From Ochotona curzoniae (lineage: Eukaryota > Chordata > Mammalia > Lagomorpha > Ochotonidae), in NCBI RefSeq assembly GCF_017591425.1, contig NW_024467121.1, positions 17,372,707 through 17,436,706 of the forward strand: a stretch of DNA of 64,000 nt, read 5' to 3'. The notes below the pieces were generated by a model. That model ran no database searches, had not been told where the DNA came from, and was given only the letters and a program-made list of their open reading frames with translations. The translations under genes and the position numbers were made by a program. The first letter of the stretch is position 1, and each line of letters starts with the position of its first letter. Positions 48,897 through 58,532 of this stretch are shown here, one piece after another.

Positions 48897-50350
48897 AAAG
48901 CAACCACTGGCATGTACACGATCTATGGTTGGGAACAGGCCTGATTGGGGAGCCAAGGGGACACCCTAGCTGGGTTGAGATTCCCACCGAGGAGCGTGGG
49001 GACTAGAATGGGGGCTGTGTTCTGATCTGGATATAGCTGTAGTCTCCCTTGACACGAGTGTGGGCTGGGACTGGATACGCCAAGCCAAGCTAAGCTCCAA
49101 CACCATCTGGTGCTTTGGAGGACCAGAGTAAATGTGGGACAGACTAGGCTAGGTCTCAGCCCCTACTGAGCCATGTGTGAGCTGTATGTGGGTATGGAAG
49201 AGCCATGGCTGGGCTGAACCATCCAACAGTAAGAACCAGATTGGGTTGAAGGCCGGTCAGGAAAAGCCACTGTTCCTGCTAGGACAGGAGGTGAACTGAG
49301 TAGGGCTGGTTCATGGGCCCTGTGGTATGATCAAAATCTGGCATTGAGAGAGGAGCCTGGGCAACTCCTCTGGCAGGACACAGTCAGGTAAGTGCAAGAA
49401 GCATGATAGGAAACAGGCCAAAACAGTCCATGGGAAGTTTCCCACTGGCTTACATGAGTCGGGTGCAGACCAGGCTGAACCAGTTCACATCACCCACTGG
49501 TGAATCCAAACACCAGAACAGAGTGTGGGTTGAGCCAGGTTCGGTTGTGACAAAAAACAGTGCACAATACTGAATGCCAAGGTGACCATTACAGATGTGA
49601 CCACAGTGCCCAACCAGCAGGCATGAGAACCAGGGAAGCAGGGGGCAGAGCCGGAGGGGGGTTTTGGGGAGGGCCCTCTGCTAGAAGCTACTCCCACTGG
49701 AGAGCTTGAGCTGTGATGGAGACAGACAAGACTAGGCTGGGCTACAATGCATGTGGACTAGATCAGGGAAAAGCCAGGCTGGGCTGACTGTTCTGACTGG
49801 TACAAGCAAAAATTAGAGTGGGTGAAGGTTGGTTGGGCTAGCTACAGCATCAGCTGGCAGAAGCAGGCACTGGGGGCTAATTCTGTCAAGTTACACTGCA
49901 GAACCTTCTGGAGCGTGCATAATCCCAGAATGGGAGTAGCCTAGAAGGGAAATAGTGGGCTCCCCCTCTTAGGTTAGCACTCCCACGGGAGGGCATAAAA
50001 ACCAGGACAGAGGTGAGGGTAGCTAGACAGAAAGGCACCCAACAGCATGTGTGTAGGTTGGATAGTTGGGCTGGTTGGGTTGAACTAGGCTTCAATGACA
50101 TGTATGAGAGCTAAATGGGATGTGGGACAGACTGAACTAGTCTGCTGGGCATACTGACAAACCAGAATAGGGGACAGGCCTGATGGTGGTTATTGTGGGT
50201 TGCTCTGACTAGGCTGCAGCTCCCACTGGTTTCTGTGAGGGCTGTGTGCCGGGCAGAACCAGGCTGGACTGCAACACCCATTGGTTACAGTGGAAGACAG
50301 CGTTGGAAACAGAACCAACCCAGCAATTGCAACCACCAGCTGATTGGGGC
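48897..50350 (+). repeat. Degenerate G-rich minisatellite (about 55-65 bp unit), candidate VNTR of a composite retroelement
   Basis: About 1.45 kb, clearly higher in GC than its flanks, in which one sentence recurs imperfectly. The motif is CAGGCTGGGCTG/'CTAGGCTG', then a CA-rich 'CAACACCC' or 'CAGCTCCC', then ACTGG, then 'GAG(A)GC' and 'GTGGG(A)..GG', with roughly 55-65 bp between successive copies. Clear copies lie near 49140, 49205, 49470, 49730, 49775, 50208 and 50259. The later units are the best conserved. It is not a CSINE or an L1 body and has no long open frame. Strand is given by the downstream A-run. Confidence 0.7.
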
Positions 50351-50867
50351 AATGGACCATACCGGGTCCTGTACTTGCAAGTACACACAAGAATCTGGTC
50401 TGGGAACACCTCAGACAAAGTTTCTTTGGGGGTCTCCCAAATCGAACTGCCAGACTCAGAACCTAACCATGAAAAGACAGAGGACAAAACAAGTCAGTCA
50501 ACTACCTCACCCGTATGTTGGCAGTGAAAGACTGGGCAAACAGAGACTCTAAGATGGACTGTGTCAATCAGTGGATTCTTGAGCGACCTCTTCATGCTTG
50601 GAATGGCGAGATTGGCAGCAATTCATAATTGTTGAGCTATCAAAAACACTTGAGCAAGACCGTTGGAGCATGCCCCACATCAGGGACTCAGGATGGGTGG
50701 GACACTGGGTGGAGCTTCTCCCTTTATCTCCTGCTTTACCCCAGATACATGACAAAAACAATGTGGAAATAATAGTCTTACCCATTTCCCTGTAGCCCTT
50801 GAACCTTTTTGCCCTAATTTACTATGTAAAGAATGTCAAAAATTTTTTTAAGAATATGAAAAAAAAA
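50351..50867 (+). mobile_element. Unique tail and A-run of the VNTR-bearing element (family unknown)
   Basis: Directly after the minisatellite comes about 500 bp of non-repetitive sequence, with 'GCAATTCATAATTGTTGAGC', 'CACATCAGGGACTCAGG' and 'GACAAAAACAATGTGGAAATAATAG' as landmarks. It grades into AT-rich text and ends in A9 (50859-50867). VNTR, unique tail and A-run is the layout of composite non-autonomous retroelements such as the hominoid SVA, or of an L1 whose 5' region carries a VNTR. I found no clean target duplication, so the ends and even the mobile nature are inferred. Confidence 0.45.
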
Positions 50868-51413
50868 GAATGAAAGGGTTGGAATTCTTACCCATGTGTC
50901 ACTCATTGGACATACCCTATTGTTTAGCATCTTTACATCTTTTCTTCCATCTTTTAGGAATGACTTTAATTTCCAGTCATATCCTCTTTCTCTGATCCTC
51001 TGTCCACTCCTGTTAGGCCCAAGTCAAAGTCTACCCCATATAAGGAACACTGACCAGTCCTCTCAACTAGTGTTAAGCCCTTCTACATTCATATTCTCAG
51101 AGATGCTTGCCATCTTTCTATACAAGCACTCCCCATGTTCCATTTCTGTACAGTTCCTTTTCATGTATTTAATATTTTGGTCCAACACATGCACTTCCAT
51201 TTCTACCCTCACCCCATATACATTTGGGGTTGTGTTGTTGCTAAAGTTTTGCATTCTCCATCTATTTTTTCTTTCAATTTATAACTTCTGTCATCTTGAA
51301 ATGTCCTGTTAATACTGTACTTCCTTTGTTACCTTCCTGTGCATCTCTGTTCAAACCTAAGTTTCTGAAAGAATAGTCATAGTGCACTGGTTTTATACCC
51401 TTAGGTTTAACTT
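50868..51413. other. Pyrimidine-rich unresolved sequence
   Basis: T/C-rich on the + strand. A 138-codon frame (50896-51312) encodes a hydrophobic Ser/Leu/Phe-rich chain, as expected from pyrimidine-rich DNA read in frame. It may belong to the neighbouring VNTR element, whose true end could instead be the A run at 51414-51424. Confidence 0.4.
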
Positions 51414-51424
51414 AAAAAAAAAAA

Positions 51425-51698
51425 GAACATTTTTATTTATTTGAAAGGCAGCTAGAGACAAAAAGATTAGCAGACATCTATGGTTCAATAACCAAATATG
51501 TGCAACAGCCCAGACTGGGCCAGGCTGAAGCCAGGAGCTGGGGACTCGGTAAAGTCTCTCACATGGTGACAGGGATCCATCTACTAAGTTGGTACCTGCT
51601 GCCTCCAGGATCTTCCTTAACAGCAAACTGGAATTAAAGGCAGAGCCAGGACCCAAATCTACACACTCGAAGATGTGATAGTGGCAATCTAAACAGAA
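51425..51698 (-). mobile_element. Old CSINE
   Basis: 'CATTTTTATTTATTTGAAAGGCAGC' is the antisense tail, then 'GCCCAGACTGGGCCAGGCTGAAGCCAGGAGC', 'AAAGTCTCTCACATGGTGACAGGG', 'TGCTGCCTCCAGGATC' and 'GGCAGAGCCAGGACCCAAATC'. The 'CTGCCTCC' layout places it with the older divergent subfamily. Confidence 0.8.
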
Positions 51699-51699
51699 T

Positions 51700-52036
51700 A
51701 TTTTTAAAGATTTGTTATTTATTTTTCTTGGAAAGTCAGATTTGCAGAGAGAAGAAGAGACAGAGAGATCTTCTATCTGCTGGTTCACTCCCCAAGTGGC
51801 CACAATGGCTGGAGCTGAGCCATCCAGAGCCAGGAGCTAGGATCCTCCTCCAGGTCTCCTATGCAGGTTCAGGGTTCCAAAGATTTGGGGCTGTCCTCAA
51901 CTGCTTTCCCAGGACATAAGCAGGGAGCTGGATGGGAAGTGGAGCAGCCAGGATATGAACCAGTACCCATATGTGATCCCAGTTCATGCAAAGCAAGGAC
52001 TTTAGCCATCAGGCTACCTAACCACACCCTCTAGAG
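51700..52036 (-). mobile_element. CSINE, younger
   Basis: 'AAAGATTTGTTATTTATTTTTCTTGGAAAGTCAGATTTGC' tail, 'TCTGCTGGTTCACTCCCCAAGTGGCC', 'GGAGCTGAGCCATCC', 'ACTGCTTTCCCAGGACATAAGCAGGGAGCTGGATGGGAAGTGGAGCAGCCAGG', 'GAACCAGTACCCATATG' and head 'CCATCAGGCTACC'. It is immediately next to the older copy at 51425, so a second insertion landed at or near the end of the first. Confidence 0.92.
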
Positions 52037-52059
52037 CATATTAATTACAATGCCAAATA

Positions 52060-52165
52060 CACATTCCAATTTATTTAAATATACATTTATTATATTTATT
52101 GAAATATATTTGACAAAATTGTCTATATTTAAGGTATGCAACTTAAAAGTTAGGAAATAAATAAA
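52060..52165. mobile_element. L1 3' UTR-like fragment
   Basis: 'TTTATTGAAATATATTTGACAAAATTGTCTATATTTAAGGTATGCAACTT' resembles the ancient L1 3' UTR phrase 'TTGACATATAACATTGTATATATTTAAGGTGTACAA'. Short and AT-rich. Confidence 0.45.
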
Positions 52166-52331
52166 TCATACCCAGTCCTTCCTAGTGAAACCTTTCCTTA
52201 CCTGTTTTTACTACTTCATTAAAACTGCTTTGATAAAGTTAGTCAGTGACTTCGAAATTGTCAAAATTTAACCTCTGTGGAGTCCTCATTGTAATGGAAC
52301 TCTCAGTGGCTCCATTATCATCATTTAGGAA

Positions 52332-52660
52332 TGGGCCTGGCATGGTGGCCTAGTGGCTAAAGTCATCACTTTGAACATGCTGGGATCACATATGGGCACC
52401 GGTTCTAATCCCAGCAGCTCTACTTCCCATCCAGCTCCCTTCCTGTGACCCGGGAAAGCAGTCAAGGACAACCCAAAGGCTTGGAGCACTACACCCACAT
52501 GGGAGACCTGGAGGAAGATCCTGGATCCTGGCTTCAGATCGGTACAGCACCAGCCATTGTGGTCACTTGGGGAGTGAATCATCAGACGGAAGATCTTCCT
52601 CTCTGTCTCTCCTCCTCTCTGTATATCTGACTTTGCAATAAAAATAAAATCTTTTTAAAA
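52332..52660 (+). mobile_element. Young CSINE with clean target-site duplication
   Basis: Nearly intact: 'GGGCCTGGCATGGTGGCCTAGTGGCTAAAGTC' (A box), 'ATGGGCACCGGTTCTAATCCCAGCAGCTC' (B box), 'GGGAAAGCAGTCAAGG', 'GGAGTGAATCATCAGACGGAAGATCTTCCTC', tail 'GTATATCTGACTTTGCAATAAAAATAAAATC'. Flanked by ATCATCATTTAGGAA (52317-52331) and ATCATCATTCGGAA (52661-52674). One of the best copies for identifying the species lineage. Confidence 0.96.
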
Positions 52661-52857
52661 ATCATCATTCGGAAAGCTGTCTATTTATTCCCACCTGCAT
52701 GCTTCTCAATGTTTCTTTACTTTGATGCCTCTTGGGCACTTTAAACTCAGCTTCTTAAGTTGATGAGTTTTGTTTTTTTCAGTGTTACTCCCTCATTTTT
52801 AACCTTTTTTTTTTATTCCAAATCAGGTGGTTTTACCAAGAAAGCCATGCTCACCAG

Positions 52858-53285
52858 AGAAAATTGAGGCATTATTTAATCTGCCTTTATCCCCAACACA
52901 GCACAGGATTTTCACATGGGATAGACCTATGATAGACAAAATGTTGGGAAGATAAAGGCTTTATTCAATGGCAAAGAAAATAGAAAGTTAGAAAGATGAC
53001 ACAGGAAACAACGGGACGTGCTCTCAGGCAGGGTTGTGGCTTCCGAGCTCCCCAGGACAGGCGGCTGCAGCAGAAGGACAATTCTACCAAGCATGCATTT
53101 TTAAAAGGGTCTTATACCTAAAAGCTACCCATGCTGGGCTCTTCTAAAGACTGTGTCTACAACCCTGCCTACTCACCATGTGGATGAACCTGGCATGCAT
53201 GGGAGGCTCAGTAACCAGCATCGATTTAATAGTATGACAGTGGGAACCAGGCTTCTCCTGAGGCCCGGGGCCTGCTGACATCTTG
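52858..53285 (-). mobile_element. Probable solo LTR of an endogenous retrovirus
   Basis: On the minus strand the segment would start TGTCAGCAGGCC (53280 leftwards), carry a TATA-like 'GGTATAAGACCC' and a polyadenylation signal in 'CCATTGAATAAAGCC' (about 52957-52971), and then a short U5-like stretch. That order suits a gamma/ERV1-type LTR. It is GC-richer than its flanks. No internal viral genes are seen on either side. No perfect target duplication was found, so the ends are approximate. Confidence 0.45.
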
Positions 53286-53389
53286 ACATGAGTTTTCATT
53301 TTTTACTTCCATTTTTAGTACTTTCCTCATATTTATTTCTTATTTTCTTATTATACATACAGTCATTACAAAGTAGCATAAATAGAATA

Positions 53390-53590
53390 TCATGAGCTCT
53401 GGAGCCAGACACATCTGGATTTACTTCCCAGGTCTCCCTATTCAGCTCACGTGTTTGGACAAGACATGTAGGGTGTCATCTGTAAACTAGATATGAAAAT
53501 CTCTCTCTCTGACAATTGAATGAGAGTTCCCAGTTATTTAAGCCCATGGTGCTCATTCAATAAATGGCAAAGTCGTCTGTTATCCTTGTT
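53390..53590 (+). mobile_element. MIR SINE
   Basis: 'GAGCTCTGGAGCCAGACACATCTGG' is the MIR 5' body, with 'TGTTTGGACAAGACATGTAGG', 'GTCATCTGTAAACTAGATATG' and 'GGTGCTCATTCAATAAATGG' following in the right order. Confidence 0.75.
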
Positions 53591-53892
53591 TCAGGGACCC
53601 TCTCCTTTGTCAGCACGAACATATAACATAAATGAAGAAGGCAGTGTGTGATTCTGCAAAAATATTCTCGTCTTAATTATAAGTTTTCACATAATTCCTT
53701 CTGCAACCGCAGTGAAGGTATTAGAAACAGTAAGCCTGAAATTCAATACTTAGATAAATAAAAAGTACACGGCATTTAGAAATCCGTAAGACAGCTAGGA
53801 TTTGGGTTATAAAGCCTTAGTTGAGTCTCTTACATAATAAAAAAATCTATAAAACGTAATTGATCAAACTCAAGGAGATGAAGAGCCGTACA

Positions 53893-53976
53893 GACTCTGC
53901 TGGGATTAGAACTTCAGGTTTTAAACAGCCTAGGCTGGCAAACCTGAAGCTTAGTTCACTAAGCTATCCCCCTGGC
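53893..53976 (-). mobile_element. tRNA-like segment (tRNA pseudogene or tRNA-derived SINE head) with internal hairpin
   Basis: On the minus strand it reads 'GGGGGATAGCTTAGTGAACTAAGC', an A-box-like tRNA 5' half, and about 45 bases later 'GTTCTAATCCCAGC', a B-box-like T arm: the spacing of a tRNA with a long variable region. It is not a CSINE head. Between the boxes lies an inverted repeat, CTTCAGGTTT (53912-53921) against AAACCTGAAG (53940-53949), with a 10-bp palindrome AGCCTAGGCT (53927-53936) inside. Confidence 0.38.
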
Positions 53977-54429
53977 TATATGATTATGTACAGCAGTGAA
54001 TGGGGAAGAAATGCGTCCTGTATTGCTGTTTTTTTTTTTCCAGTCTCACCTCTGAACCATGGTAACAAAATTGAGCATACCATCTTAAAGATACACTGGC
54101 CCATGTCTAGTCAAGTTTTCACAAACCAAGACTGAAGTTAATTTTCAGCACACAAAGCAGTGAACTTCTGGTGGTTTTTTTTTTTTTCCAAAAAGACAGA
54201 CAACAGTGATTTCACCATGTTCTATCAATAGTTTATTTCCCTATGGACAGGAGCTATTTTGATATTTGTCTATAAATGAATAGTAGTTACTAGTAATGAA
54301 CAATAGAGAATGAACACAAATGCCAGTTTGTTTTCACAGACATAGCAAATAAATAAATAAATAAATAACAAAAAACCCCACAGGCTTTAGAACTGGTTAA
54401 TCCTAATGTCAAAAGCTTTCTCTCACCCC
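53977..54429. other. Unique sequence with T runs and (AAAT)n
   Basis: T-runs at about 54031 and 54174-54187, and (AAAT)n at 54347-54368. No element body recognised. Confidence 0.5.
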
Positions 54430-54600
54430 CTTTTAGCTGTGTGACTTATTATTTAAATGATTGATTTTCCTCAATGAAGAGATCCAGGGATTAGTGGTCA
54501 AATACACAAACTGACCACTCAATTTCAAGTTTTCCTTACCTGTAGAGTGGAAACAATGTCTAATTCATGGGGATCTTGGGAATTGAATTTGTAATATTGA
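54430..54600 (+). mobile_element. Possible MIR fragment
   Basis: 'TTTTAGCTGTGTGACTTATTATTTAAATGATTGATTTTCCTCAATGAAG' and 'TACCTGTAGAGTGGAAACAATGTC' echo the MIR core ('TAGCTGTGTGACCTTGG..TTTCCTCATCTGTAAAATGG') with an insertion between the halves. Confidence 0.42.
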
Positions 54601-54664
54601 GAAACATTTGTAGATTGAGAGGGATCAGATCATTACCTTAAGCTAACATTTTTGTGTGGCTTTT

Positions 54665-54842
54665 AACAACCAAAAAATACCATAAATACATTTTCATGTA
54701 TAAGAGGACAGATTCTATTACTCTTCCTTTGCAGATAAGGAAATTTGGGTTTGAATATGCTACATGACATTGCCAAAGTTATACAGTTGGTAACTCCTTG
54801 AGCCAAGTCTAGAGTGTGCAATTCAGTGCTTTTTCCCAGAAC
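54665..54842 (-). mobile_element. MIR SINE
   Basis: 'TTCCTTTGCAGATAAGGAAATTTGGGTTTGAATATGC', 'ACATTGCCAAAGTTATACAGTTGG' and 'GAGCCAAGTCTAGAGTGTGCAATTCAGTGC' match antisense MIR ('TTTACAGATGAGGAAACTGAGGC..TTGCCCAAGGTCACACAGCTAG..'). Confidence 0.75.
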
Positions 54843-56199
54843 CACAGGGTTCTGCTATAATTAGAATGTGGGTCTGCATACATCTTCATGAAGCCAACAT
54901 GTCTCTTCTCTTGTTAGGATATGATGATTGTTTCCTCCTCAGGCATTTCACCCGATTCTGTTTCCATGTTCTAGTTTCAGGAAGGACACGTCGGGATTGC
55001 GTTACTGTCACTCCCTGTTTCTTCTCTTCCCTTTTTGGGGGTTCAATACACAGTTCCACTTCTAAGCTCATAATTCCTAATCAGTTAAATGTCAGACTAC
55101 ACCTCAAACTAAAATATTTATAAATTCAGGGTATTGATGATCATCATCTTTACAACCAAGCTTGTAATTCAAATCACAAGTTCCATATTCATTCATATTT
55201 AACATCATTTTTCACTTGCATTTTAGGAATTGGACTCTGGAAAATTTCCCTCTCTTCCCTCGAGTCACTGCTCATTTGCAACACTGGGTCTCACCCTGGC
55301 CCTGTCATGTGTCAGTTCTCATCAATCACTTTGCGTTTTCCAGGTAACTGTTCTGCCTGCATGGCACAGCTGTAGCCTTTTCTGCTGTCCCCATCACTGA
55401 TTTATTTTTTTGAGTGCAGATTTCACCTATATATTTGTGTCCCAGAAAGAAATTCTGACACCTAAAACCGTTCCTGCCAGTTGATATCCTTCTGTCAGAA
55501 GCTTTGCCCTGATTTAGACCAATTCTTGACAGCTTCCCACAGGCAAACACCTGCAGAAATCTGCCCGTGGCCACAGGTGGATTCTAGGACCTGAAGTTGA
55601 TCTGAGGATCGGAACTCATGAAGTCCTCTTAAAACTATGATGGAAAAGTAGGCGGAACATCAACTCCCCACAAATCGTTTTGTATTCAAATGGAACAGCA
55701 AGAACCCAGAACATCTGCTGTTTCAAAGACATTTACACAGACGCTTAGTAATGCAGCAGGTCCAATGGCATTTTTGCGGGTTACATCCAAATAGTATAGC
55801 AGCAAGAAGTATTTTTAGTCTTTGGGGGATATTGTACAAGGCAGACACATTGTTGACATCTGGCAGGTTCATATGCAACCACTGAGATCTTTCAAAACAA
55901 AACTGTTGCAAAGGATATTTAAACCCGGAATGTCAGTTGGGAATAAAATGTTCCCTTCTTCGACTGTCTTTCCTGGTGTGAAATGCACAAATTTTAAAGA
56001 TTAGGAATGAGTCAATTTAGATATCCTGAAGCACAGAAATGGAAAGAAAGCATTTTTCTGAATGTCATCCCCTTCTAAAATTATGGAGAAAAACTTTGCA
56101 ATGTTTGTGAAGGAGAATGGGTGGATTTTTGTATTTATTTTTTCCCTGGATTCTTTGGGGCACATAATTGCCTACTCGACAGTTCTTTGTCACGTGCCT
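54843..56199. other. Unique block, little repeat content
   Basis: Repeat-free. 55230-55600 has balanced GC and no transposon signature and reads like constrained unique sequence. Frames at 54866-55123 and 55326-55574 have no domain. Confidence 0.42.
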
Positions 56200-56425
56200 G
56201 GAATTGGATTAGCCTTGAATTCTACTTTCACTGGTTCATAGCTGTGTGACCTTTACCACAGAGTTTACACCAATTCAGGTTATAGAGTTCTTTTCTGTGA
56301 AATGGGATCTCGATGGTTTCCATCTCAGCATTGTGCGTGGGGAACCATTTGCTAACTACAGAGTTAAAGTCAGTTCCTGGTGCAGGACATACTCAATAAA
56401 TGGGAGCTACTATGTTGCTATTACA
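56200..56425 (+). mobile_element. MIR SINE
   Basis: 'CATAGCTGTGTGACCTTTACCACAGAG', 'TTCTGTGAAATGGGATC' and 'GACATACTCAATAAATGGGAGCTACTATG' match the MIR core and 3' end in sense. The 86-codon frame over it is therefore SINE-derived. Confidence 0.68.
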
Positions 56426-56872
56426 CAAAAGTTAAAATACGGAAGAAAGTATTTTGGACTTAGGAGCCATTGTTTTTGTTTTTCACAGAAAGGTAGTTGG
56501 AATTAGCTGTTCATTTTTTGAAGTTTTGGTAAAAGATTTACAAAAGTGAAATTACAAAAATGAAATTACTTCACTCATATTGAAATCATGTGATTCAAAC
56601 ATCAAAGCAAAGCAACTGCTCTCCATAAATGTCTAGATTTCCCATGACACTGGTTTTATTATCATTGTTCAGTTATTCAGAAACTGAATATCCAAGTTTA
56701 GCCTAATGCTTAGACCAAAAAAAAAAAAAAAGTAAGCTCCATCTCTGTCATAGTTTAACCATTTGATTATCTTCTTGCAGTTCAGATAATGAAAGTTTTG
56801 GGGAGACACAAAAAAGATCAAATGTTATTCAAACCTGATTTGCTTCATGTTAGAAATCTACATTAACAAGTA
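56426..56872. other. Unique AT-rich sequence
   Basis: Contains an A run at about 56718-56732. Nothing else recognised. Confidence 0.45.
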
Positions 56873-57128
56873 GGGACTGGAACAATAGACAGTCCACTGC
56901 CTGCAGCGTTGACATCCCAAATGGGATCTGGTTTGAACCCTGGCTGCTCTGCTTCAAATCAAGCTCCCTACTAATGTTCCAAGGAAAACATCAGTTGGAG
57001 ATCTGGGAGCAGCATGTGGTTTTCAGCTATGGACCAGCTTAGCTCTGATTGTGTGGCCATTGGGGAGTGATCCAGTGATGAGAGATATTCTCTCTCATTC
57101 TTTCAAGCAAAAACAATTAAAACATATT
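56873..57128 (+). mobile_element. CSINE, older copy
   Basis: 'GGGACTGGAACAATAGACAGTCCACTGCCTGCAGCG', 'CATCCCAAATGGGATCTGGTTTGAACCCTGGCTGCTCTGC' (B box), 'CAAGCTCCCTACTAATG', 'GTGGCCATTGGGGAGTGATCCAGTGATG', 'TTCTTTCAAGC' tail. About 20 bp before the next CSINE. Confidence 0.85.
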
Positions 57129-57145
57129 ACAAAGTGGGCTAGTTT

Positions 57146-57466
57146 GGGACTAGCATTGTGGAGTAGCTAGCTAAGCTTTCACCTCTTACATCAGCATTCC
57201 ATATGGGCCTTGGTTCAAGTCCTGGCGCTCCACTTCTGATTGAGCTTCCTGATAATATGCCTGGGAAAGCAGTGGACAATGGCCCAAGTGTTTAAGTCAC
57301 TGCATTCATGTGAAACTCCCAGCTCCTGGCTTTGACCTGTTCCAACCCTACCTTTTGTTTCCATTTGAGGAATGAACCAATGGAAGAGAGATTCTCATTC
57401 TGCCTCTCTCTCTCTCTCTTCCTCTCTCTCGTCTCTGCATCTCTCCTCCCCAAACCCCTCTCTATA
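57146..57466 (+). mobile_element. CSINE, body, tail split by a U6 pseudogene
   Basis: 'GGGACTAGCATTGTGGAGTAGCTAGC', 'TCCATATGGGCCTTGGTTCAAGTCCTGGCGCTCC', 'CTGGGAAAGCAGTGGACAATGGCCCAAG', 'GGAATGAACCAATGGAAGAGAG', then a (TC)n run (57402-57430). The tail is duplicated: 'CTCTATAACTTTCACAAAT' before and 'CTCTGTAACTTTCAAATAAAT' after the U6 sequence, as expected if U6 inserted into the tail with a target duplication. Confidence 0.9.
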
Positions 57467-57471
57467 ACTTT

Positions 57472-57559
57472 CACAAATTTTCAAGTCATCTTTTGCAGGA
57501 GGCATGCTAATCTTCTCTTATTAATCCAGTTTTAGTATATGTGTTACCAAGGCAAACAC
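57472..57559 (-). pseudogene. U6 snRNA retropseudogene inside a SINE tail
   Basis: The + strand reads as the reverse complement of U6 (about 107 nt): 'GTCATC', 'GCAGGAGGCATGCTAATCTTCTC' (U6 'GAGAAGATTAGCATGGCCCCTGC'), 'CCAGTTTTAGTATATGTG' (U6 'CACATATACTAAAATTGG') and 'CCAAGGCAAACAC' (U6 5' end 'GTGCTCGCTTCGG'). Changes in the 5' stem, the central region and around the ACAGAGA box show it is dead. It has no visible snRNA promoter. It starts exactly at the U6 5' end and sits between copies of the SINE tail, consistent with L1-driven retroposition. Confidence 0.88.
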
Positions 57560-57598
57560 ATCTCTGTAACTTTCAAATAAATATTTTTAAAGTAGACA
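57560..57598 (+). mobile_element. CSINE tail, right of the U6 insertion
   Basis: 'ATCTCTGTAACTTTCAAATAAATATTTTTAAAG' is the terminal A/T tail of the CSINE at 57146, displaced by the U6 insertion or regenerated by its target duplication. Confidence 0.75.
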
Positions 57599-58532
57599 AA
57601 TTCAAGAACTTTTATTTATATGCAAATATTTACTGATTTACTTTGATTGGTAGCAAATTAAGGCAGCACAAACAAGCTTTTCTAATAGCATTTAAGTGTT
57701 TGAGTTTTCTTTGTGTTTTTTCAAGACATAAAGGCAATAGGCGTTTGGCAGCTAGAAGTTAACAGCATCCAGAATTAGGGGCCAAATTGGAAATCAAAAA
57801 TTGTACCACGTGTGCCAACAATGTAATAAAAACAATTTGCGCTATTATAGTAGTTTCTTAAAGGAATTCCTGAGTCATAGTTAGCAATTGCCTGGGAAGA
57901 GTGGTGGTGGGGAGAAGTTGGCCAGACTAAGCTTCCACTGATGATGTTGTAGGCTGTTGCCCTGAGCCTTGAAACTGAACATGAAGAGATACACAAAGCA
58001 GTTAATGAAAACAGAAGGGGAAGGTATAAAGAGCCCAGTGTATACACCATCATTATTATTGATGAATAGGAGGAATATTAACAAACATATCCAGGAGCTT
58101 TCTGTAAGCACTTGGCGTGCCTTTGTAGAAGTCAGTAACCACAGTTTAGTCTTCTTGACAGGATTCAGTTCTGTATTTGCCATGTCGCCCATTTTCAGGA
58201 TTCCAGACTGCTTATTTCAAAATTCTGGAAACCATTCTCCAACTTTCCAGTTCCAAAGCCAGTCCTCTGCCCTTGAAATCCCTACTTGGGCCCTCTGGCC
58301 CTGCTTTGACTACCATTTTCAACGAGAAAAGTTCACAAACATAGGGAAGAGAAGGGGTAAATATATATGAGGCATTTCCCCATGTTCCTATGCTGTATCA
58401 TTTCTGTCTTGGTGTCAGTTTTATGCCTTCCAGCCATGCTGATAGGATGAAGCCAAGAGACGCCCTGACTAGAAAAACCTCAAACTGTAAATGTAGGAAA
58501 GAACGATAGTTGGCAAGTCATGGGAATTTCTT
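57599..58532. other. Unique sequence
   Basis: No repeat recognised. The 133-codon + frame (57969-58370) overlaps two minus-strand frames and has no domain; regarded as chance. The right end carries the left target copy TGGGAATTTCTT (58521-58532) of the next SINE. Confidence 0.42.

Noticed and set aside
48897..50350. CRISPR-like or bacterial repeat array
   Set aside because: Units are degenerate, contiguous and lack spacers, and the surrounding DNA is clearly mammalian with lagomorph SINEs.
50896..51312. 138-codon hydrophobic frame as a membrane protein
   Set aside because: The DNA is pyrimidine-rich over the whole stretch, which forces Ser/Leu/Phe/Pro codons and looks hydrophobic without coding. 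No start context or homologue is recognised.
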